Source: an uncultured Eubacterium sp. (GTDB lineage Bacteria; Bacillota_A; Clostridia; Lachnospirales; Lachnospiraceae). From it: a stretch of 6,968 bases of DNA. Positions 1 to 4,649 of the stretch are shown here, piece by piece; position 1 is the first letter of the stretch; each line of letters opens with the position of its first letter. The stretch is from positions 1 through 6,968 of the forward strand of contig CAQBGY010000167.1 in assembly GCA_948759685.1 (NCBI GenBank), in the 5' to 3' direction. The notes beneath the pieces were generated by a model. That model made no database searches, was not told where the DNA came from, and worked only from the letters and a program-made list of their open reading frames with translations. Made by a program: the position numbers and the translations under genes.

Positions 1-685
1 CATCAAAGGTTTGAACGAAGGTGCAAACAAGACTAGCAAAAAAGACATCGCTTACATGGCAGGTCTGCAAATCGGCCAGCAAATCAGCAACCAGATGATG
101 AAAGGTATCAACCAGGAATTGTTTGGCACAGACTCTACTAAAACGATCAGCAAAGAAAACTTCATGGCAGGCTTCATCGCAGGTACTTTGGAAAAAGGTG
201 GCGTGATGACTATGGAAGCAGCTCAAGAATATACTCGTACAGCTATGGAAACAATCAAAGCAAAAGCTTTGGAAGAAAAATATGCTGACTATAAAGCTGA
301 AAACGAAAAATTCCTTGCTGAAAACAAGACTAAAGAAGGCGTAAAAACTACTGCAAGCGGTCTGCAATACAAAGTAATCACTGAAGGTAAAGGTGAAATT
401 CCGGCTGACACTTGCAAAGTGAAAGTGAACTACAAAGGTACTTTGATCGACGGAACAGAATTCGACAGCTCTTACAAACGTAATGAACCGTCTACTTTCC
501 GTGCTAACCAAGTAATCAAAGGTTGGACAGAAGCATTGACTATGATGCCTGTAGGTTCTAAATGGGAACTTTATATCCCGCAAGAACTTGCTTACGGTGC
601 AAGAGAATCTGGCAGCCAAATCAAACCGTTCTCTACTTTGATTTTCGAAGTTGAACTGTTGAGCATCGAAAAAGATAAGAAATAA
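1..685 (+). CDS. FKBP-type peptidyl-prolyl cis-trans isomerase, 5' end missing
   Basis: Isomerase that speeds cis-trans turning of X-Pro bonds during protein folding. The frame is open to the left edge (the first full codon is at 2), so this is the C-terminal 227 residues. An internal TTG at 11 can be read as a start, but the protein clearly runs in from upstream, because family members carry an N-terminal helical dimerisation domain and often a lipoprotein or export signal, which would lie outside the window. Visible residues 1-115 are helical and charged (FKBP_N type). The FKBP fold follows from about residue 120 and holds the expected pocket residues in order: the Tyr of V-N-Y-K-G, Phe-Asp of T-E-F-D, Val-Ile and Trp of Q-V-I-K-G-W, Tyr of A-Y-G, and Phe of I-F-E-V-E-L. 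The catalytic domain therefore looks complete. It ends before a strong terminator. Family call is near certain; location (periplasm) is inferred. Confidence 0.95.
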   Translation, partial: IKGLNEGANKTSKKDIAYMAGLQIGQQISNQMMKGINQELFGTDSTKTISKENFMAGFIAGTLEKGGVMTMEAAQEYTRTAMETIKAKALEEKYADYKAENEKFLAENKTKEGVKTTASGLQYKVITEGKGEIPADTCKVKVNYKGTLIDGTEFDSSYKRNEPSTFRANQVIKGWTEALTMMPVGSKWELYIPQELAYGARESGSQIKPFSTLIFEVELLSIEKDKK

Positions 686-712
686 GAAAGTTCTTTTCTA
701 AATAGAAAAAGG

Positions 713-745
713 AAAGAGGCACAAAACGTTTGTGCCTCTTTTTTT
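713..745 (+). terminator. Rho-independent terminator of the FKBP gene
   Basis: A perfect 13-bp stem pairs 713-725 (AAAGAGGCACAAA) with 729-741 (TTTGTGCCTCTTT). The loop is three bases, and the stem runs into an uninterrupted T tract. It lies 28 bases after the FKBP stop codon and separates that gene from the lrp-type gene. Confidence 0.93.
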
Positions 746-796
746 GCTTTTTCCTATTTTTTCTCTCGGAAAAGAAGAATAATTAAAATAAATCTC

Positions 797-804
797 TATA
801 TTTG
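797..804 (+). promoter_or_regulatory. Probable Bacteroides -7 box for the Lrp/AsnC gene
   Basis: TATATTTG at 797-804 fits the Bacteroides -7 consensus TAnnTTTG exactly. It lies 40 bases before the ATG at 845, which would leave a leader of roughly 30 bases. No clear TTTG is seen at the -33 position, so the call rests on the -7 box and its place after the terminator. Confidence 0.5.
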
Positions 805-844
805 CTTACTATTTGATAACAACAGGAAATTACAATTTATTATT

Positions 845-1309
845 ATGGAAAGAATAGACAACCTCGACAGGCAGATCTTAGAGATTATCTCCCAGAATGC
901 CCGCATCCCTTTTAAAGACGTAGCTGCCGAATGTGGAGTATCACGCGCAGCTATTCATCAGCGTGTGCAAAGACTGATTGACCTAGGTGTCATTGTAGGC
1001 TCTGGTTACCATGTGAACCCGAAATCATTGGGCTACAGAACTTGTACATACGTGGGTATCAAGCTGGAAAAAGGCTCTATGTACAAATCTGTCGTAGCGG
1101 AATTACAAAAGATTCCCGAAATAGTGGAATGTCATTTCACTACAGGCCCGTACACAATGCTGACAAAACTTTATGCATGCGACAACGAACATCTGATGGA
1201 TTTGCTGAATAACAAAATGCAAGAAATACCAGGTGTAGTAGCTACCGAGACTTTGATTTCTCTGGAACAGAGTATCAAGAAAGAGATTCCCATCCGCGTT
1301 GAAAAATAA
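845..1309 (+). CDS. Lrp/AsnC family transcriptional regulator
   Basis: Full-length 154-residue member of the feast/famine regulators, cytosolic DNA-binding proteins that form dimers to octamers and sense amino acids or other small ligands. Residues 1-60 are the AsnC-type winged helix-turn-helix: L-D-R-Q-I-L-E-I-I-S is the first helix and V-S-R-A-A-I-H-Q-R-V-Q-R-L the recognition helix, followed by G-V-I as the usual turn into the wing. Residues about 66-150 form the RAM (ACT-like) ligand and oligomerisation domain, with V-E-C-H-F-T-T-G-P-Y as the characteristic strand-turn. Length is standard for the family. The ATG at 845 starts exactly at the conserved N-terminus. It is probably co-transcribed with the small membrane protein gene that begins five bases downstream. 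The target regulon and ligand cannot be read from the sequence. Confidence 0.95.
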   Translation: MERIDNLDRQILEIISQNARIPFKDVAAECGVSRAAIHQRVQRLIDLGVIVGSGYHVNPKSLGYRTCTYVGIKLEKGSMYKSVVAELQKIPEIVECHFTTGPYTMLTKLYACDNEHLMDLLNNKMQEIPGVVATETLISLEQSIKKEIPIRVEK

Positions 1310-1314
1310 TTGTG

Positions 1315-1626
1315 ATGGAGTTTCTAAATGAATATCACCTTGCAGGGTTATTCATCGGAATCTGTACCTTTTTGATTATCGGCCTTTTTCACCCCGTCGT
1401 GGTAAAGGCCGAATATTACTGGGGCACAAAATGCTGGTGGATATTCCTGATACTCGGCATTGCCGGTGTGATTGCCTCCTTAAGTATCGATAATGTGATC
1501 TTATCTTCTTTATTAGGCGTGTTTGCGTTTTCTTCCTTCTGGACGATCAAAGAGGTTTTCGAACAGGAAGAACGGGTACAAAAAGGATGGTTCCCCAAGA
1601 ATCCGAAGCGCAAATATAAGTTCTAG
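1315..1626 (+). CDS. Small three-helix membrane protein, DUF4491-like
   Basis: 103-residue integral membrane protein of unknown function. The ATG at 1315 (M-E-F-L-N-E-Y) is preferred; a GTG at 1312 would add one residue. Predicted membrane spans are about residues 9-30, 41-58 and 60-78. The C-terminus is charged, ends in K-N-P-K-R-K-Y-K-F, and probably sits in the cytosol. Conserved-looking residues include the H-P in the first span and a G-T-K-C-W-W turn before the second. Size, three spans and the Bacteroides setting fit DUF4491 proteins, recalled from family knowledge and not checked here. It begins five bases after the Lrp/AsnC stop, so the two are likely one transcript, and the regulator may act on or with this protein. 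No terminator is evident between its stop and the tRNA promoter. Confidence 0.82.
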   Translation: MEFLNEYHLAGLFIGICTFLIIGLFHPVVVKAEYYWGTKCWWIFLILGIAGVIASLSIDNVILSSLLGVFAFSSFWTIKEVFEQEERVQKGWFPKNPKRKYKF

Positions 1627-1658
1627 TAGCAGAGGATGATAGTTTTTTCTCGAAAGAA

Positions 1659-1690
1659 TTTGCATAATTCGACGGAAAATACTACTTTTG
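1659..1690 (+). promoter_or_regulatory. Bacteroides-type promoter of the tRNA gene
   Basis: TTTG at 1659-1662 (-33 box) and TACTTTTG at 1683-1690 (-7 box, exact TAnnTTTG) are separated by 20 bases, the expected spacing for the Bacteroides primary sigma factor. Transcription would start at about 1697-1698, some 20 bases before the mature tRNA 5' end. This is the best promoter match in the window. Confidence 0.85.
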
Positions 1691-1717
1691 TCACCGCATC
1701 CAGTTAATGGATACATC

Positions 1718-1791
1718 GGGCTTTTAGCTCAGTTGGTTAGAGCAACAGACTCATAATCTGGAGGTCCTAGGTTCAAGCCCTAGATGGCCCA
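1718..1791 (+). tRNA. tRNA with anticodon CAT (elongator Met, or Ile2)
   Basis: A 74-base cloverleaf. The acceptor stem pairs 1718-1724 with 1784-1790 (GGGCTTT/ATGGCCC, with one T-T mismatch and one G-T). The D arm is GCTC-AGTTGGTTA-GAGC. The anticodon arm is ACAGA-CTCATAA-TCTGG with anticodon CAT and an A-G mismatch at the top pair. The T arm is CTAGG-TTCAAGC-CCTAG, and the discriminator base is A. CCA is not encoded. The G1-C72 pair and the absence of a three-GC anticodon stem argue against initiator tRNA. Elongator Met and lysidine-modified Ile2 share this anticodon and cannot be separated with certainty by eye. Its 3' end borders the mobile element, a common integration target. Confidence 0.95.
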
Positions 1792-1797
1792 CAAACT
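1771..1797 (+). other. Putative attL: 3' end of the tRNA gene
   Basis: A tyrosine recombinase gene reading away from the tRNA begins 140 bases after it, the usual layout when an element has inserted into a tRNA 3' half. The T arm, acceptor stem and first flanking bases are then the likely crossover segment, rebuilt by the element so that the tRNA stays intact. No second copy of this segment was found in the window, so the exact core is unknown and the other end must lie to the right of 6968. Confidence 0.4.
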
Positions 1798-1837
1798 AAG
1801 AGGTTCATTCCTAGTGGAATAGAACCTCTTTTGTTTG
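1798..1837 (+). terminator. Rho-independent terminator after the tRNA
   Basis: AAGAGGTTC at 1798-1806 pairs with GAACCTCTT at 1822-1830. An inner stem ATTCC (1807-1811) / GGAAT (1816-1820) is separated from it by one bulged A and closed by a four-base loop. The stem is followed by TTGTTTG. It lies six bases after the tRNA discriminator and probably ends the tRNA transcript. Whether it belongs to the host or came with the element cannot be told. Confidence 0.85.
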
Positions 1838-1845
1838 TAGACCCA

Positions 1846-1867
1846 CCAGATATAAGTCTGTTGCTCT
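1846..1867 (-). repeat. Inverted partial copy of the tRNA anticodon arm
   Basis: AGTCTGTTGCTCT at 1855-1867 is the exact reverse complement of the tRNA bases 1739-1751 (end of D arm to anticodon loop). Just before it, CCAGAT at 1846-1851 is complementary to ATCTGG at 1756-1761, with a 3-base against 4-base difference between the blocks. The copy therefore covers the anticodon arm on the opposite strand, about 95-105 bases downstream. Confidence 0.7.
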
Positions 1868-1894
1868 TGATTAATTATTCCTATTTTAAGCAGA

Positions 1895-1916
1895 TGTTGA
1901 CTAATTGTTGACTAAT
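1895..1916 (+). repeat. Tandem 11-bp repeat before the integrase gene
   Basis: TGTTGACTAAT occurs twice head to tail (1895-1905 and 1906-1916). A degenerate third version, TGCTGACTAT, begins at 1933 across the start codon of the integrase. The period is about one helical turn, so both copies face the same side of the DNA. They could be binding sites for the integrase (arm-type sites) or for a repressor of it; this is inference from position. Confidence 0.6.
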
Positions 1917-1931
1917 TAAAATAGAGCTAAT

Positions 1932-3203
1932 ATGCTGACTATTAAAGCTGAAATTAAAAGGAGTGAACTAAAAGTTGACGGAACATATAACGTCAAGATT
2001 AGATTCACATTAGACCGCAAGGTAAAACGTTTATCCACCAACCTGTTTGTAACTCAACAAGACCTAACTAAATCCCTCAAATTTAAAGAGGATACTTCCA
2101 TTAAGAGAGAGGTAGATAGGCTTGTTCTCTATTACAGGGAACAGTGTCTAAAACTGCAACTAGACCAAAATCATTATTCTTTGGATGAGATAGTTGAATT
2201 TCTGAACGGAGAACAGGAGAAACAACAGACCATTAATTTTATAAAGTTTAGTCGTGAATGGATAGCCTCAACTACAATCAAAGGTGCACCCAATTATACA
2301 ACTGCCATTAATGCTTTAGTGCGTTTCATAGGTAAGGAGGAGTTGGATATTAATCTAATTACTCTTGACTTCTTAGAAGACTTCAAATCATTCTTGAATA
2401 AAGAACGTGAGATACGGACTAAAAGATTAATGCAGCAAGGCAAACGTGTACCTTCTAATCGTTCACTCTCCCTTTATTTGATAAGTATCAAGAAGTTGTT
2501 CAATGAAGCCAAGAAGAGGTATAATAAGAAGGATAAGAATTTAATCTTAATTCCCAACTCACCCTTCATAGAACTTGAAATACCCAAACAAGAAGCTACC
2601 CGTAAAAGAGCTATATCCGCAGATATTATAAAGAAGGTATGGAAGTTACCATATAAGGACATGAAGAAGGGGTACAAAGCTACGTGCCGTTATAATTTGG
2701 CTAAGGATTGCTTCATTCTCTCATTCTGCCTTATGGGTATGAACTCAGCAGATTTATACAATGCCACTGAAATGAAAGGCAATACAATTACATATAATCG
2801 TACCAAAACTAAAGACCGCAGACTGGATAAAGCTCAAATGAAGGTTGATATACCTAAATTAGCCCAACCGCTCATTGAGAAGTATAAGGATAAAACAGGT
2901 AAACGCCTCTTTAATTTCTATCAATATTACGTTGACGAGAAAGGTTTTAATAAAGCCATAAACTATGGTTTAAAGGAGATTGGAAGATTATTGGAGATTG
3001 ATGACTTGGAATATTATGCAGCGCGCCACTCATGGGCTACCATAGCACTCAATAAAGTGGGAATTGACAAATATACAGTCCATGCAGCGTTAAATCATGT
3101 TGATGAAACAATGAGGGTAACGGACATCTACATTGAGCGGGATTTCGCCAACGAGAACAGGGCTAATGCGAAGGTCGTGAAGTACGTATTTGGAAGAATG
3201 TAA
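1932..3203 (+). CDS. Tyrosine recombinase (integrase)
   Basis: 423-residue site-specific recombinase that would catalyse insertion and, with helper factors, excision of the element. Residues 1-95 resemble the arm-binding N-terminal domain of Bacteroides integrases. Residues about 100-200 form the SAM-like core-binding domain (F-S-R-E-W-I onward, N-Y-T-T-A-I-N-A-L-V-R-F helix), and about 225-423 the catalytic domain. Visible catalytic elements are K292 or K294 in the beta-hairpin, R365 of A-A-R-H-S-W-A-T, H389 of L-N-H-V and the nucleophile Y400 of T-D-I-Y-I. The first Arg position (G-M-N-S-A-D-L) is N271, and the His of the HxxR box is Y362. Loss of the first Arg is known in the Bacteroides CTnDOT integrase, so activity remains plausible. 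The ATG at 1932 has no strong ribosome site. An 18-bp palindrome overlaps its stop codon. Confidence 0.95.
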   Translation: MLTIKAEIKRSELKVDGTYNVKIRFTLDRKVKRLSTNLFVTQQDLTKSLKFKEDTSIKREVDRLVLYYREQCLKLQLDQNHYSLDEIVEFLNGEQEKQQTINFIKFSREWIASTTIKGAPNYTTAINALVRFIGKEELDINLITLDFLEDFKSFLNKEREIRTKRLMQQGKRVPSNRSLSLYLISIKKLFNEAKKRYNKKDKNLILIPNSPFIELEIPKQEATRKRAISADIIKKVWKLPYKDMKKGYKATCRYNLAKDCFILSFCLMGMNSADLYNATEMKGNTITYNRTKTKDRRLDKAQMKVDIPKLAQPLIEKYKDKTGKRLFNFYQYYVDEKGFNKAINYGLKEIGRLLEIDDLEYYAARHSWATIALNKVGIDKYTVHAALNHVDETMRVTDIYIERDFANENRANAKVVKYVFGRM

Positions 3204-3212
3204 TTACATTCT
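3195..3212 (+). repeat. Perfect 18-bp palindrome over the integrase stop codon
   Basis: AGAATGTAATTACATTCT is a perfect inverted repeat without spacer, and it contains the TAA stop of the integrase at 3201-3203. The half-site TGTAAT recurs at 3222-3227. No T tract follows, and a zero-loop palindrome is a poor terminator. A dimeric regulator's operator for the next gene fits better, though this is inference. Confidence 0.6.
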
Positions 3213-3236
3213 GTAGTAATTTGTAATGCTGTTCTA

Positions 3237-3267
3237 TTGTATAATGGAGCAGCATTATTTATCTTTA
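3237..3267 (+). promoter_or_regulatory. Possible Bacteroides promoter for the 337-residue gene
   Basis: A TTG at 3237-3239 (partial -33 box) and TATCTTTA at 3260-3267 (one mismatch to TAnnTTTG) are 20 bases apart. Transcription would begin near 3274, 17 bases before the ATG at 3291. This supports that ATG over the upstream TTG at 3237, which would lie inside the promoter. Confidence 0.4.
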
Positions 3268-3290
3268 CAGCACTAATATTAAGAAGCGAT

Positions 3291-4304
3291 ATGAGAGATT
3301 ACATACTACCAATTCCAGAATTAAAGAAGATAGAACCCATACTCACGGAATACTTTGGCTATAAGCGTGCCATGTTTGAGAATGAGTTGTTAGCTACTTA
3401 CTACCATGAATATCCCAACGGAATCAGTGAAGATATTTGTAAGAGCTACATGACAGACTATTCATTTCTAAATACTATCGCAGTAGATAACGGAGTATTT
3501 GATTATAAACGGTACGCTCCCAAATCAGTTTCTATCAGTAAGGCGTTTAATCCAAGTAGCTTCATTATGGATTCAGAACACAATATACTTATCACTCTGC
3601 CAAGTGATAATTTATTGGAACGGCTGATTGATTTATTGCAGAAGCATGGTGAAACTGATAATGACGGAGTAATTGGAATAAGTATGCTTGTTGTAGCTGC
3701 CATATATGAGAAGTATAAGAATGGTGAACTTTACACAGAAGTTACCATATCAGAGAACACACTGCCTTATCTGGAACAAGTCCGTCCAGAAATGTTAAAG
3801 CTATATGAGCTACTGAATACCAAGAGATACTCACCTTCCAAGAAGAAGGAGTTAAGGGTATTCAGTCCTATAACCATTGATAACGGAGTTAAGAAGATTA
3901 CTCTTGATAACTCTTGCTATTGGCTGACTGATTTATTGGATAACTACCTTCACATCTATTTAGGAGTAAACAGTTTGGAAGAAGCCCAACAGGAATTGAA
4001 GGAGGTATATTCACAGAAGAAGGGCAGGAAAGCCAATAATGCAGCCCATAATCTAATCATGTATGGTACATTCCACCTGTTACAAAGATATTCCTCAATA
4101 AAGACCAAGAGTGAACAGATACGCATGACTTTAGACTACATGAAATTATTATTTGAAGCAGGCAGTTTCAATAATGATGAGAACTACACCAATGCAACAA
4201 TAGCCTATTTGGTGAAACAAGGCTATAAACCGCAATGGAAAACCAAACAGACAGAAGACTACAATTTCTCACCCAATAATCAATCTACAGAACATCTCTG
4301 GTAA
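3291..4304 (+). CDS. Hypothetical protein of the mobile element, 337 residues
   Basis: I do not recognise this protein. The ATG at 3291 (M-R-D-Y-I-L-P) is chosen; the frame can be extended to a TTG at 3237, but those 18 residues look like translated promoter sequence. It appears soluble, with no signal peptide or clear membrane span. Residues 1-180 are mixed helix and strand. Residues 205-255 hold an amphipathic segment (N-S-C-Y-W-L-T-D-L-L-D-N-Y-L), then acidic E-E-A-Q-Q-E-L-K-E-V, then a basic patch K-K-G-R-K near 243-247. After that come two predicted helices (A-A-H-N-L-I-M-Y-G-T-F-H-L-L and S-E-Q-I-R-M-T-L-D-Y-M-K-L-L). The basic patch before helices would suit nucleic-acid binding, but no named domain is visible. 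It lies between the integrase and the structured gap, on the same strand and with its own probable promoter, so a role in element regulation is possible. Confidence 0.8.
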   Translation: MRDYILPIPELKKIEPILTEYFGYKRAMFENELLATYYHEYPNGISEDICKSYMTDYSFLNTIAVDNGVFDYKRYAPKSVSISKAFNPSSFIMDSEHNILITLPSDNLLERLIDLLQKHGETDNDGVIGISMLVVAAIYEKYKNGELYTEVTISENTLPYLEQVRPEMLKLYELLNTKRYSPSKKKELRVFSPITIDNGVKKITLDNSCYWLTDLLDNYLHIYLGVNSLEEAQQELKEVYSQKKGRKANNAAHNLIMYGTFHLLQRYSSIKTKSEQIRMTLDYMKLLFEAGSFNNDENYTNATIAYLVKQGYKPQWKTKQTEDYNFSPNNQSTEHLW

Positions 4305-4328
4305 TTAATAATCCACCAATCCTTACAG

Positions 4329-4360
4329 ACTACCATGTAATCACGTGGTAGTTATTTTTA
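4329..4360 (+). terminator. Terminator after the 337-residue gene
   Basis: ACTACCATG at 4329-4337 pairs with CGTGGTAGT at 4344-4352 (nine pairs, one T-G wobble) around a six-base loop. It is followed by TATTTTTATG. It lies 25 bases past the stop codon at 4304. Confidence 0.75.
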
Positions 4361-4397
4361 TGTCCTTAAATTAGCTAATCAATTGATATTCTTACAT

Positions 4398-4438
4398 CTA
4401 AAGAATGCACACAAGATCGCCTTCTATTCTTTATAACA
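4398..4438 (+). repeat. 41-bp palindromic repeat unit, copy 1
   Basis: It begins CTAAAGAAT and ends TATTCTTTATAACA. The octamer TAAAGAAT (4399-4406) is the inverse of ATTCTTTA (4426-4433), so the unit has palindromic ends around a 19-base centre. Ends and length match copy 2 exactly while the centre differs, which suggests selection on the ends and their spacing. Confidence 0.75.
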
Positions 4439-4506
4439 TACCTTCCGACTATTCCTCACCTTTGCAATGTCAAACGAAAGCATTGAATAACTGACAAGAC
4501 AAGTTC

Positions 4507-4547
4507 CTAAAGAATAGAGCTGAAATCAGAGCTTATTCTTTATAACA
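4507..4547 (+). repeat. 41-bp palindromic repeat unit, copy 2
   Basis: Same ends and length as the unit at 4398, starting 109 bases later. TAAAGAATA (4508-4516) pairs with TATTCTTTA (4534-4542), and an inner AGCT/AGCT can extend the stem around a bulged G. The unit lies 103 bases before the start codon of the ParB-like gene. Confidence 0.75.
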
Positions 4548-4577
4548 CAGCAGTTAGGATAGCAGTAGTTTTACACC

Positions 4578-4617
4578 GCAATCAAACGTTAAGGGTGCAC
4601 ACTTAACCGGAGGTTGC
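4578..4617 (+). repeat. Nested stem-loop in the leader of the ParB-like gene
   Basis: An outer stem GCAATC (4578-4583) / GGTTGC (4612-4617) encloses an inner stem GTTAAG (4588-4593) / CTTAAC (4602-4607) whose loop is the near-palindrome GGTGCACA. GGAGG at 4609-4613 lies inside the structure but is 36 bases from the ATG, too far to serve as a ribosome site there. It could be an RNA leader structure or a protein-binding site. Confidence 0.45.
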
Positions 4618-4649
4618 AATAATTATTAACCATTTAAAACTTAAAGAAT

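Larger units (their letters stand above)
4305..4649 (+). other. Structured 345-bp gap with an octamer array (operator or centromere candidate)
   Basis: No credible gene lies here. In order, the gap holds the terminator at 4329, two 41-bp units at 4398 and 4507, a nested stem-loop at 4578 and an AT-rich stretch up to the ATG at 4650. The octamer TAAAGAAT occurs at 4399, 4508 and 4642, and its inverse ATTCTTTA at 4426 and 4535. The copy at 4642-4649 touches the start codon. A clear -33/-7 promoter was not found; TAGTTTTA at 4566-4573 is a near -7 match without a -33 partner. The array could bind the ParB-like product and repress its own gene, which is inference. Confidence 0.55.

Noticed and set aside
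3237..3290. TTG-started extension of the 337-residue gene
   Set aside because: The extension coincides with a probable -33/-7 promoter and reads as an unlikely hydrophobic lead; the ATG at 3291 is a better start.
4405..4494. Small plus-strand frame of 29 codons in the gap
   Set aside because: It overlaps the 41-bp repeat unit, has no ribosome site and no promoter, and its composition is not protein-like.
4388..4550. CRISPR-like array from the repeated units
   Set aside because: Only two units are present, each palindromic at its ends with differing centres and a 68-base interval; there are no cas genes or regular spacers.
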